Shown here: positions 40,001 to 49,321 of the stretch, piece by piece | Numbering within the stretch: the stretch's first letter is position 1 | How the letters are laid out: every line of letters starts with the position of its first letter | From: an uncultured Clostridia bacterium | Lineage (GTDB): Bacteria > Bacillota > Clostridia > Oscillospirales > Acutalibacteraceae | Reading direction: 5' to 3' | DNA: 64,000 nt | Assembly: GCA_947625485.1 (NCBI GenBank) | Contig: CANQOP010000002.1 | Coordinates: 81,269-145,268, forward strand | The notes under the pieces: generated by a model | Seen by the model: the letters and a program-made list of their open reading frames with translations, nothing else | Database searches by the model: none | What the model was told of the DNA's origin: nothing | Made by a program: the position numbers and the translations under genes

Positions 40001-41446
40001 TTAAACTTTTTTGATTTTTACTGCAAATTTATCTTCATATATAATCTTAGGTACATCAGCGTTGTAATGACCGCTGAAACAACCGTCGCAAAGACCGATA
40101 TTACACCCCTCGGCTATACTGTGGAGACCCTTAATACTCAGAAAGCTGAGCGAATCCGCGCCGATTTCATTTCTCAGCTCATCTACCGAAAATCTGTTGG
40201 AAATCATATTTTCCGGAGAAGGAAGGTCAATTCCAAAATAGCAGGGATAAACAAATTCAGGCGAACTTATGCGCATATGAATTTCCTTCGCTCCAGCGTC
40301 TCTAAGCAGCTTTACGATATGTGCCGAGGTATTTCCTCGCACGATTGAGTCGTCTATAATTACAATTCTTTTGCCCTCAACAATGTTTTTAAGGACATTA
40401 AGCCGCATTTTCAGGAGCTTTTTCTTCTTATCATTACCTCCTGCGTCGGCGGTTCTGCCTATATATTTATTCTTAATAAATGCTGTAGCATATGTGATTC
40501 CCGACGCCTCGGCATATCCCTGAGCAGCGTCAAGTCCCGAATCAGGCACGCCGCAGACAATATCCGCTTCCACGGGATTTTCTTCATAAAGTAGCTTCCC
40601 CGCTCTTCGCCTTGCTATATTTACATTCACTCCGTCGACTACCGAATCGGGGCGAGCAAAATAAACGTACTCAAAGAGACAAAGAGAACTTGTTTTCTTC
40701 TTATCGCTGTGGTAGCTGTGGAAGCCTTTATCGTCTATAACAACGACCTCTCCCGGCTCAACGTCTCGAATAAACTCACCGCCTATGGAATCAATAGCAC
40801 AACTCTCTGAAGCGAGTACATAGCTGTTGTTAAGCTTTCCTATGCACAGCGGCTTAAAGCCGTGGGGATCGCGCACGCCGATAAGCTTTTTTGGTGCGCC
40901 TATAACAATTGAGTAAGCGCCCTTGAGAACTTCCATAGTTTTAAGAATCGCCTGCTCAATAGTATCGCACTCAATTCTTCTGGTAGCTATCATATAGCCG
41001 ATTATCTCGGCGTGAGAGTTGGACTGAAATATAGCGCCTCCGTGCTCAAGCTCGTTGCGTATTTCTGCAAAATTAGTGATTGCGCCGTTATTCGCTATAG
41101 CAAGCGAGCCGCATATGTAACGCATAACGAGCGGTTGAGTAGCCGCTCTGTCCAGATATGAGGTCGATGTATAACGAACGTGACCGACAGCCATTTCTCC
41201 CTGAGGAAGCTTTTTTAATGCTTTCTCGGTAAGCACGGTCGAAACGATTCCCAAATCCTTTAGTGTATAAGGCTCCTCGTCCTTTATAACCGTTATTCCG
41301 ACGCTCTCCTGACCTCTGTGTTGAAGTCCGTAGAGTCCGTCGTGAGTTACGGATACAATATCTATATCGTCATTGCGATATATTCCGAATACTCCGCACT
41401 CCTCATTCACTTTATCCAGACGTTTGTCGATAACTACACTTTTCAA
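40001..41446 (-). CDS. purF: Amidophosphoribosyltransferase paralog 1 (divergent)
   Basis: [29 protein letters not shown]; divergent [13 protein letters not shown] and PRTase loop. Confidence 0.9.
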   Translation of the reverse strand: MKSVVIDKRLDKVNEECGVFGIYRNDDIDIVSVTHDGLYGLQHRGQESVGITVIKDEEPYTLKDLGIVSTVLTEKALKKLPQGEMAVGHVRYTSTSYLDRAATQPLVMRYICGSLAIANNGAITNFAEIRNELEHGGAIFQSNSHAEIIGYMIATRRIECDTIEQAILKTMEVLKGAYSIVIGAPKKLIGVRDPHGFKPLCIGKLNNSYVLASESCAIDSIGGEFIRDVEPGEVVVIDDKGFHSYHSDKKKTSSLCLFEYVYFARPDSVVDGVNVNIARRRAGKLLYEENPVEADIVCGVPDSGLDAAQGYAEASGITYATAFIKNKYIGRTADAGGNDKKKKLLKMRLNVLKNIVEGKRIVIIDDSIVRGNTSAHIVKLLRDAGAKEIHMRISSPEFVYPCYFGIDLPSPENMISNRFSVDELRNEIGADSLSFLSIKGLHSIAEGCNIGLCDGCFSGHYNADVPKIIYEDKFAVKIKKV

Positions 41447-41940
41447 AGCTCAGCAGCCTTTCTCTGAATATCAGCGTCTTTTTTTGCTACACCCTCCGCC
41501 ATTTCAGTTTTCATAGCCTCGAGTTTTTTGTCGAGAGTTTCATCGGAAAGAGCGAGCATTTGAATTGCCAAAATCGCCGCGTTTCCCGCGCCGTCAACAG
41601 CTACTGTAGAAACAGGTATACCCGTCGGCATCATAACAGTCGCAAGGAGAGCGTCCATACCGTCAAATGCCGCGGATTTAATTGGAATACCGATAACCGG
41701 CAGTGTCGTGTGTGCAGCGAGAACGCCCGCAAGGTGAGCAGCCATACCCGCCGCCGCAATAATAACGCCGAAACCGTTAGCCTTTGCATTCTTGGAAAAC
41801 TCAGCGGCAGCATCAGGAGTGCGATGAGCGCTCATAACGTGCACCTCATACGGTACGTCAAACTCCTTTAATTTAAGCACAGCCTTCTGTACAACCTTGA
41901 AATCGCTGTCAGAACCCATAATTACTGCAACTTTTTTCAT
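41443..41940 (-). CDS. purE: 5-(carboxyamino)imidazole ribonucleotide mutase
   Basis: [14 protein letters not shown]...VMSAHRTPD...[24 protein letters not shown]. Confidence 0.97.
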   Translation of the reverse strand: MKKVAVIMGSDSDFKVVQKAVLKLKEFDVPYEVHVMSAHRTPDAAAEFSKNAKANGFGVIIAAAGMAAHLAGVLAAHTTLPVIGIPIKSAAFDGMDALLATVMMPTGIPVSTVAVDGAGNAAILAIQMLALSDETLDKKLEAMKTEMAEGVAKKDADIQRKAAEL

Positions 41941-41975
41941 TGGAATTCTCCTTTATGTTATAAAATTACTCCTTT

Positions 41976-42004
41976 ATTATACTGAAAAAACATAAAATAT
42001 TCAA
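41976..42004 (-). promoter_or_regulatory. Putative sigma-A promoter of purE operon
   Basis: Minus strand TTGAAT-17 nt-TATAAT. Confidence 0.75.
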
Positions 42005-42120
42005 TAGAAAAGCGCTTTATTTCGAGATTTCATTATATAGTGTGATTAAAAAGCATTTTCTTAAAGAATTTTGTAAAACTTTGACAAGAAAGCCGGTATC
42101 AAAAAGAAGACAAATAAATA

Positions 42121-42143
42121 ACCGACTGTAAAATACAGTCGGT
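42121..42143 (-). terminator. Hairpin downstream of SPFH gene
   Basis: 9-bp stem ACCGACTGT/ACAGTCGGT, then TATTTATTTG on the minus strand. Confidence 0.7.
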
Positions 42144-42149
42144 CATATA

Positions 42150-43073
42150 TTATTTGCTGTCTGTTTTATTGTCGTCCTGCCAAAGAGCCTTAAGAGATGT
42201 CACATAACCCGCCATATTCTGAATATCTGAAGGAACGATAATCTTGGTAGCCTTACCGTCGGCAGCCTTAGCGAACGCCTCTAAGCTCTTGAGCGCAACT
42301 ACAGGGTCAGAAGGCGCGGCTTCGTTAAGCATTCTGATAGCGTCTGCGTTAGCTTTCTGAACCGCTAAAATAGCCTCTGCTTCACCTGCTGCTTCGCGGA
42401 TTTTCTGCTCTCTTACGGCGTCAGCCTTTAAAATTGCGGATTCCTTCATACCCTCTGCAACGAGTATCTGGCTCCTCTTTTCACCCTCGGCGTCAAGTAT
42501 GCGGGCACGTCTCTCGCGCTCTGCTTTCATCTGCTTTTCCATAGCGTCCTGAATCTCGCGCGGAGGCAGAATATTTTTAAGCTCTACGCGGATAACCTTA
42601 ATACCCCACGCATCCGTAGCCTCGTCAAGAATTATACGGATTTTATCATTGATAGTATCTCGAGACGTGAGAGTCGAGTCAAGCTCGAGGTCTCCTATAA
42701 TGTTACGCAGAGTAGTCGCTGTAAGATTTTCAATAGCCGAAAGCGGATTCTCTACACCGTAAGTATAGAGCTTCGGGTCGGTAATTTCAAAGTAAACAAC
42801 AGTGTCAATCTGCATTGTAACGTTGTCTCGCGTGATGACAGGCTGAGGCGGGAAATCAACAACTTGTTCTTTAAGCGATACTTTTTTTGAAATACGGTCA
42901 ATAAAAGGCATCTTTAAATGCAAACCCGTACCCCAAGTAGAATAATAAGCTCCGAGACGCTCAATAACAAACGCATGAGCCTGCGGAACAATTTTGATAT
43001 TTCTAACAATAATTATTAAAACAATAACAGCAATTATAATTAATGAAATAAAACCAATCGGAATATCCGGCAT
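42150..43073 (-). CDS. SPFH/Band-7 (QmcA-like) membrane protein
   Basis: N-terminal TM, VIERLGAYYSTWGTGLH...MEKQMKAERERRA...EGEKRSQILVAEG. Confidence 0.94.
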   Translation of the reverse strand: MPDIPIGFISLIIIAVIVLIIIVRNIKIVPQAHAFVIERLGAYYSTWGTGLHLKMPFIDRISKKVSLKEQVVDFPPQPVITRDNVTMQIDTVVYFEITDPKLYTYGVENPLSAIENLTATTLRNIIGDLELDSTLTSRDTINDKIRIILDEATDAWGIKVIRVELKNILPPREIQDAMEKQMKAERERRARILDAEGEKRSQILVAEGMKESAILKADAVREQKIREAAGEAEAILAVQKANADAIRMLNEAAPSDPVVALKSLEAFAKAADGKATKIIVPSDIQNMAGYVTSLKALWQDDNKTDSK

Positions 43074-43085
43074 ATTAACTCCTCC

Positions 43086-43520
43086 TTAAATTACTTTGAC
43101 TAAAAGCTTTACACCCTCAATAGAGCACACTTTTACATTAGCTCCTACCTTAATTTCGTTTCCGTCAACGCTCTTCGCGCTCCAGATTTTACCGTCAACA
43201 TTAACCTGTCCGACTCCGGTATGATTTAGTATATCCGAAGTAACAATTCCTACTCGGCCGATAAGGCGATCGGAGTTAGTAGGCTCCTTTTTATTGTTGA
43301 CATATTTTTTTACAAGCGGGCGCGTTGCGATAAGGCATATAAGCGACACTGCTATAAATACGACTGACTGAATAAGAATACTGTCGGTAAAGAAGCAGGT
43401 AACAGCAGCGCAAGCGCCGCCTATTACAAACCAAATCGACACAAGCTGGCTCGTCAGTCCTTCGCAAATAAGCATAAATACGGCGAAAATCAGCCATACA
43501 AATATAATATAGTCTTCCAT
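43086..43520 (-). CDS. NfeD-family protein
   Basis: 144 aa, TM helices and C-terminal OB-like LIGRVGIVTSDILNHTGVGQVNVDGKIWSAKS; pairs with SPFH gene. Confidence 0.88.
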   Translation of the reverse strand: MEDYIIFVWLIFAVFMLICEGLTSQLVSIWFVIGGACAAVTCFFTDSILIQSVVFIAVSLICLIATRPLVKKYVNNKKEPTNSDRLIGRVGIVTSDILNHTGVGQVNVDGKIWSAKSVDGNEIKVGANVKVCSIEGVKLLVKVI

Positions 43521-43646
43521 AATACCCTCCTTATCAACATAGAATATGATAGCACTTTAACGAAGCTAAGTCAATACGGAAAAAGTTGCATAAACGCTAT
43601 ACATTTTGTTTTTTTTATGCTAAAATATAAAAGAGGACGTGAGATT

Positions 43647-44258
43647 ATGTACGACAATGATGAACTTATAAATACATTTGACGAGGGTATAATTTACGGC
43701 GGAGTACGCTCCAAAAATGAGATACGAACTCTTATATGCTATCTGTACTCGTCTGTAAACAAGCCGATGGACAAGGAAACTGTTGTTGAAATAATCCAGA
43801 CGCGCGGACTTGCAAACTATTTTGAAACGAGCGCGTGTTTTGACGACCTTATTTTACATAATAACATAGAACTTGTAGACGAGGATAAAAAGCTTTACTT
43901 TGTAACTCCTAACGGAAAAATGGTTGCAGAACAGCTTGAGACCACGCTTGCAAGCTCCGTCAAGGATAAAGCGTACACCTGCGCTCTTGCTCTGCTTGAG
44001 CAGAGACGGATTGAGAAGGAAAACGCTGTCGCAATAACAAAAACCGATAAAGGCTTTAACGTTAACTGCCGAATATCGGGAGGAGACGTCGATTTGGTAT
44101 CAATAGACATATACGCACCCGACAACAAGCAAGCTAAAATTATTAAAAAAAATTTCCACAAAAACCCGGAACTGCTGTATAAGGTTATTATGGGTACTAT
44201 GACCAAGGACAAGCGAATGGTCGCGGAGTGTCTTGAAGAGATAAGAAGAGGTCACTAA
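43647..44258 (+). CDS. DUF4364-like protein
   Basis: MYDNDELINTFDEGIIYGGVRSKNEIRTLICYLYSSVNKPMDKETVVEIIQ; winged-helix-like N-terminus. Confidence 0.8.
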   Translation: MYDNDELINTFDEGIIYGGVRSKNEIRTLICYLYSSVNKPMDKETVVEIIQTRGLANYFETSACFDDLILHNNIELVDEDKKLYFVTPNGKMVAEQLETTLASSVKDKAYTCALALLEQRRIEKENAVAITKTDKGFNVNCRISGGDVDLVSIDIYAPDNKQAKIIKKNFHKNPELLYKVIMGTMTKDKRMVAECLEEIRRGH

Positions 44259-44524
44259 AAAAAGAGATTTAAGGTGAGCAGAGCCGTAACTCCCGGTATT
44301 CCTCCTATTGCAGAGACCATTACCGTCAGAAGACTGAAAGGCAGAAACACTCCTGTAAAACCGCTCGTAAATTCAACTGCCAGAAGCGTTAGAAAACCCG
44401 ATAAAAATGACAGAAAGGCTCGTCTTACGGGCCTTTTTTGTTTACCGATTTTGTGAATAATAATAAATATGATAAACGACCCTAAAAAAATGCCTGCGAT
44501 ATGATACCATTCCATTACGAACAC
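44255..44524 (-). CDS. BofA-like (pro-sigmaK processing inhibitor family) membrane protein
   Basis: 89 aa, two TM segments, C-terminal SAIGGIPGVTALLTLNLFF. Confidence 0.72.
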   Translation of the reverse strand: MFVMEWYHIAGIFLGSFIIFIIIHKIGKQKRPVRRAFLSFLSGFLTLLAVEFTSGFTGVFLPFSLLTVMVSAIGGIPGVTALLTLNLFF

Positions 44525-44541
44525 TTCCTGTTTAAAATAAA

Positions 44542-44570
44542 ATAGACCGTAGGACTTGCCTACGGTCTAT
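44542..44570 (-). terminator. Intrinsic terminator after secG
   Basis: 12-bp stem ATAGACCGTAGG/CCTACGGTCTAT followed on the minus strand by TTTATTTT. Confidence 0.88.
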
Positions 44571-44601
44571 AACTATGTCCGATATTGATATTTTAGAACA
44601 A

Positions 44602-44847
44602 TTACTTAAAGAATGCGATAACATTCAGCCCGATAACTACCAGAACAAACACAGCTGCGAAAACTTTCGTCCAACGCGCCAGGAACGCGTCAATCGAACG
44701 AGCCTTATTCTTTGAGAAGAATGTATCCGCACCGCCTGTTACAACGCCTACTCCCTGCTGGTTGCCTTCCTGAAGAATAATAACAACAATGATAGCGATT
44801 GACATAAGAATTAATAATGCGCCTAAAATAATTTCGAATACTCCCAT
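44602..44847 (-). CDS. secG: Preprotein translocase subunit SecG
   Basis: 81 aa; IIVVIILQEGNQQGVGVVTGGADTFFSKNKARSIDAFLARWTKVFA. Confidence 0.95.
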   Translation of the reverse strand: MGVFEIILGALLILMSIAIIVVIILQEGNQQGVGVVTGGADTFFSKNKARSIDAFLARWTKVFAAVFVLVVIGLNVIAFFK

Positions 44848-44932
44848 TTATATCGTCCTTTCGATATGCATTTCTGCATCAGATTTCAATAGCCATATTA
44901 TCATAACACATAAATTACCATTTTGCAAGTCT

Positions 44933-44975
44933 TTTTTTACTTTATAGGAAACGCAGTTTCCTATAAAGTAAAAAA
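44933..44975. repeat. 20-bp perfect inverted repeat, 3-nt loop
   Basis: TTTTTTACTTTATAGGAAAC-GCA-GTTTCCTATAAAGTAAAAAA. Confidence 0.9.
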
Positions 44976-45061
44976 TATTTATATTCTCCGCACAGTTTGT
45001 GTTCAGAGCAAAGTGCGATGAGTATAGAAGAGCGTGCAGGGCAAGCATTTCTAAAATCCTG

Positions 45062-47314
45062 TTAAATAATACTTAACTGCTCGCTTGTGTCCTCCGGTGA
45101 CGGTAAAGCACCGAGTGACGGCAGACTTTTTGTCCTGTAGCGTGAGGGTTTACTGAAGGTTCCCTCTTTATATTCTTTTATAGAATAAAGAATGTGACCT
45201 TTCTTTAGTTTCAGCACACTGACCCCCTGCGTTGAGCGCGAAGTTTTAAGATTTAATACTCCAGTGTGCAAAAGTAACATCCTGCCCGACGAAGAGCTTA
45301 CAATAAACTCCTTATCTTCGGAAGAGAATGCAATATCGCTAAGCGGGAACTTGTCGCAATACGCGTTAGCAAGCTTTTTTCGGTTTGTCTTAGTGGCGTA
45401 GGATTCAAGCGGTACCTTCGCAATTTTTCCGTTTTCAAAGCCAAAAAGCACAAATCCCTTATAGTCCTTTGTAGCAACCATCTTGACCGCTACCTCTCCC
45501 TCGTCCATTTGCAGCTTCGCGGGGATATAATCACCGAGCACGCTCGCCTTGGTGTCCTTAAACTCATATGCCTTGGACTTATAGCACTGACATTTATTAG
45601 TAAAAAACAGAAGGTCACAGTTATTCGTTATCTCAATAGATTCAGCTATTTCATCACCCTCCTTGAGCTTATGCTCGCCGCTCATACGGAGCGACTGTGG
45701 CGTGATTTTCTTGAAATAGCCTTCCTTAGTAAAGAAAAGATGAACAGGATAATCGGGAATTTCCTCTACTTCCTCAAAATCTTCAATTTCATCGTTATAA
45801 ATAATCTCGCACCTGCGGGGCTGACCGTACTTATCGGCAACCTCCTTTAACTCCTTAACGATTATTGTCTTTACTCTCGCCTTGCTGCTGAGAATTAACT
45901 CTAGTTCCTTAATATCCTTTTCAAGCTCTTCAATATCCTTTGTGCGCTTTAAAATATACTCGCGGTTGAGGTGGCGCAGTTTAATTTCTGCAACATACTC
46001 AGCCTGAATTTCGTCAATGCCGAAGCCTATCATAAGATTAGGCACGACCTCAGCCTCTTCGTCAGTTTCGCGAATAATTTTGATAGCTTTATCAATATCA
46101 AGCAGAATTTTCTCAAGACCTTTTAGAAGATGAAGTCTTTCTTTCTTTTTGTTCAGGTCAAAATAAGTCCTGCGGCGCACACATTCAATGCGAAACGCAA
46201 TCCACTCGTTTAAAAGCTCTTTTACTCCGAGCACCATCGGAACACCGCCGATAAGCACATTGAAGTTGCATGCGTAGCTATCCTCAAGCGGAGTCATTTT
46301 GTAAAGCTTCTTCATCAGCTTGTCCGGGTCTGTTCCGCGTTTTAGGTCTATAGTAATTTTCAGTCCGTCAAGACCCGTTTCATCTCTTATGTCGGAAATT
46401 TCCTTTACCTTACCGCTCTTTACAAGGTCGATTATTTTGTCGATAATCGACTCGCTGTTCGTGGAGTACGGAATACTGTATATATCTATACAGTTAGCTG
46501 ACTTATCATATTTATAAGTCGAGCGGAGCTTTATACTGCCGCGTCCAGTCTCGTAGACCTTTCTCATAACCTCTTCGTCAAAGATTATATATGAACCGCC
46601 GGGAAAATCCGGAGCGGGCATTGTGGACATAACGTCGTGGTCAGGGTCACGAATGAGAGCCGCGGTCGTCTCGCACACCTCTCTCAGGTTAAAAGGACAG
46701 ATATTTGAAGCCATACCTACGGCGATACCCGTGTTAGAGTTTATGAGAACGGACGGGAAAGTTGCGGGCAGAAGCGTCGGCTCTTTCATAGTGTTATCGT
46801 AGTTGTCTACGAAGTCAACCGTGTCTTTATCTATATCCTTAAAAAGCTCCGTGCAGAGCTTATCGAGCTTAGCCTCTGTATATCTTGATGCCGCCCACGC
46901 CATATCACGGCTGTAGAACTTACCGAAGTTACCCTTAGAGTCAACATAGGGGTACAAAAGCGCCTCATATCCGCGCGACAAGCGTACCATTGTATCGTAA
47001 ATTGCCGCGTCTCCGTGCGGATTGAGTTTCATAGTCGCGCCGACAATATTCGCCGATTTTGTGCGCGATCCTGTCAGAAGTCCCATTTTATACATAGTAT
47101 AAAGGAGTTTTCTGTGACTGGGCTTAAATCCGTCAATTTCGGGAATAGCGCGCGACATAATTAAACTCATAGCATACGGCATAAAGTTTTCTTGTACGGT
47201 CGAGACAATGTGCTGCTCCGCTACCTCTCCCGCACCCTCTATTACGCCGTTTACCGCAACTGCTTTTGAGGTTTTCGGGGTTGTCTTTTTCTTAGCCAAA
47301 TAATCACCTTCCAA
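45062..47314 (-). CDS. Type IIA DNA topoisomerase subunit A (GyrA/ParC-like)
   Basis: YAMSLIMSRAIPEIDGFKPSHRKLLYTMY...ASRYTEAKLDKL. Confidence 0.92.
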   Translation of the reverse strand: MEGDYLAKKKTTPKTSKAVAVNGVIEGAGEVAEQHIVSTVQENFMPYAMSLIMSRAIPEIDGFKPSHRKLLYTMYKMGLLTGSRTKSANIVGATMKLNPHGDAAIYDTMVRLSRGYEALLYPYVDSKGNFGKFYSRDMAWAASRYTEAKLDKLCTELFKDIDKDTVDFVDNYDNTMKEPTLLPATFPSVLINSNTGIAVGMASNICPFNLREVCETTAALIRDPDHDVMSTMPAPDFPGGSYIIFDEEVMRKVYETGRGSIKLRSTYKYDKSANCIDIYSIPYSTNSESIIDKIIDLVKSGKVKEISDIRDETGLDGLKITIDLKRGTDPDKLMKKLYKMTPLEDSYACNFNVLIGGVPMVLGVKELLNEWIAFRIECVRRRTYFDLNKKKERLHLLKGLEKILLDIDKAIKIIRETDEEAEVVPNLMIGFGIDEIQAEYVAEIKLRHLNREYILKRTKDIEELEKDIKELELILSSKARVKTIIVKELKEVADKYGQPRRCEIIYNDEIEDFEEVEEIPDYPVHLFFTKEGYFKKITPQSLRMSGEHKLKEGDEIAESIEITNNCDLLFFTNKCQCYKSKAYEFKDTKASVLGDYIPAKLQMDEGEVAVKMVATKDYKGFVLFGFENGKIAKVPLESYATKTNRKKLANAYCDKFPLSDIAFSSEDKEFIVSSSSGRMLLLHTGVLNLKTSRSTQGVSVLKLKKGHILYSIKEYKEGTFSKPSRYRTKSLPSLGALPSPEDTSEQLSII

Positions 47315-47335
47315 ATCGGGGTAACTTTAAATTGA

Positions 47336-49321
47336 TTAACTAACGTCGAGCTGATCAATATAGTCGGCTCCGTGGTCAACAATAAAATCTTTTCTTCCCT
47401 GCAGGTCATCGCCCAGCAGAGTATCGAATATCGCGGAGGTCTGCTCTACAGAGTCGGGCATAACCTTAATGAGTCTGCGCGTTGCAGGATTCATCGTCGT
47501 AAAGCTCATCATCTCGGGCTCGTTCTCACCAAGCCCCTTACTGCGCTGTATGGTGAATTTACTGTCGCCTATTTCTTTAATATATCTGTCTTTTTCTAGC
47601 TCGTCATAGGCAAAGTATACCTTATCTTTTGTCGTTATCTCGTACAGAGGAGACTCGGCAATAAATACTTTGCCCTCCTTAATAAGCGTAGGAGTAAGGC
47701 GGTAAAGCATTGTCAAAATAAGCGTTCTGATGTGGAAACCGTCAACATCCGCGTCTGTGCATATAATTACCTTATTCCAACGCAGGTTATTAATGTCAAA
47801 ATTCGAGAGATTTTTATTTGCTTTCGCCTTTACCTCAACTCCGCAGCCGAGAACCTTCAAAAGGTCTGTGATGATTTCGCTTTTAAAAATCTTTTCATAA
47901 TCGGCTTTAAGACAGTTAAGAATTTTTCCTCGAATCGGAATTATTGCCTGAAAATCAGGGTCTCTCGCCTGCTTGCAGGCGCCGAGAGCGGAGTCGCCCT
48001 CAACGATAAACACCTCTCGTTCGTTGACGTCTTTACTTCGGCAGTCTACAAATTTCGCGATTCTGTTTGTTATATCTATTTTGCCTGTAAGATTGTTTTT
48101 CAGGTTAAGTCTCGTTTTTTCAGCACTTTCTCTGCTGCGCTTATTTATAAGCACCTGATTAGCAATTTTCTCCGCTTCCAGCGGATTTTCTATAAAATAA
48201 ACCTCGAGGCTGTGGCGCAAAAACTCAGTCATAGCCTCCTGAATACCCTTATTCGTAATCGCCTTCTTAGTCTGGTTTTCATACGAGGTAACGCTCGAGA
48301 ACGAGGAAATACAAATTACAAGGCAGTCCTTTACATCGTCAAACTTGACCTTACTTTCGGTTTTATTGTATTTGTTATTGGTTTTAAGATAGTTATCTAT
48401 CATATATACAAACGCGTTACGCACGGCTTTTTCGGGCGCTCCGCCGTACTCGAGCCAACTCGAATTATGATAGTATTCCTCCTGAGCTATTTTATTGGAA
48501 AATGCGAGTGAAACACAAATCTTGCATTTATACTCGTCCTTGTCCGCTCGGTCACGAACCTTTCGCTCGGTTTCCCAATACTGAACGGCGGAAAGTCCGT
48601 CGTCACCTACTACCTCTTTGACGTGATCCTCAATGCCGTTTTCGTAGTTAAAGCTTGTAACGTCAAAGCTCCTGCCGTTCTGGTTTCTGAAAATAAACTC
48701 TACTCCCGCATTGACGATAGCCTGACGTTTCATAATATCCAGGAAATACTCAGGACTGACATCAATATCTGTGAAAACCTCAATATCCGGCTTCCAGTGA
48801 ATCTTTGTGCCGGTATCCTTACGGTTATAATCTTCCTTTTGAAGACCGCCGATATTCTCTCCGTGCTCAAAGTGCAGCGAATACTTATAGCCGTCGCGCT
48901 TAATCTCAACATCCATATACTCAGACGCGTATTGAGTCGAGCAAAGTCCGAGACCGTTCAGACCAAGCGAAAACTCATAGTTTTCTCCGCTGTTATTATT
49001 ATACTTACCGCCCGCGTACATCTCACAGAACAGCAGCTCCCAGTTCATTCTGTCCTCGTTTTTATTGTATCCTACAGGAATTCCTCTTCCGTGGTCCTCG
49101 ACTTCAAACGAGCCGTCGGAGTATCGTGTAACCTGGATAAGCCTGCCAAATCCCTCTCTCGCCTCGTCAATGGAATTGGAAAGAATTTCAAAAACCGAGT
49201 GCTGGCAGCCCTCTATACCGTCCGAGCCGAATATAACCGCAGGTCTTTTACGAACTCGGTCGGCTCCGCTAAGGGACGAGATACTGTCGTCGTTATATTC
49301 GTTTACTTTCTTCTTTGGCAC
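47336..49321 (-). CDS. Type IIA DNA topoisomerase subunit B (GyrB/ParE-like), divergent
   Basis: GHKL and TOPRIM motifs: VRKRPAVIFGSDG, FIVEGDSALGACKQARD, CTDADVDGFHIRTL, QRSKGLGENEPEMM. Confidence 0.92.
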   Translation of the reverse strand: MPKKKVNEYNDDSISSLSGADRVRKRPAVIFGSDGIEGCQHSVFEILSNSIDEAREGFGRLIQVTRYSDGSFEVEDHGRGIPVGYNKNEDRMNWELLFCEMYAGGKYNNNSGENYEFSLGLNGLGLCSTQYASEYMDVEIKRDGYKYSLHFEHGENIGGLQKEDYNRKDTGTKIHWKPDIEVFTDIDVSPEYFLDIMKRQAIVNAGVEFIFRNQNGRSFDVTSFNYENGIEDHVKEVVGDDGLSAVQYWETERKVRDRADKDEYKCKICVSLAFSNKIAQEEYYHNSSWLEYGGAPEKAVRNAFVYMIDNYLKTNNKYNKTESKVKFDDVKDCLVICISSFSSVTSYENQTKKAITNKGIQEAMTEFLRHSLEVYFIENPLEAEKIANQVLINKRSRESAEKTRLNLKNNLTGKIDITNRIAKFVDCRSKDVNEREVFIVEGDSALGACKQARDPDFQAIIPIRGKILNCLKADYEKIFKSEIITDLLKVLGCGVEVKAKANKNLSNFDINNLRWNKVIICTDADVDGFHIRTLILTMLYRLTPTLIKEGKVFIAESPLYEITTKDKVYFAYDELEKDRYIKEIGDSKFTIQRSKGLGENEPEMMSFTTMNPATRRLIKVMPDSVEQTSAIFDTLLGDDLQGRKDFIVDHGADYIDQLDVS

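Noticed and set aside
44848-45048. 66-aa minus-strand ORF upstream of secG
   Set aside because: Contains the 20-bp palindrome as codons and has no domain signal; treated as part of an intergenic element rather than a protein.
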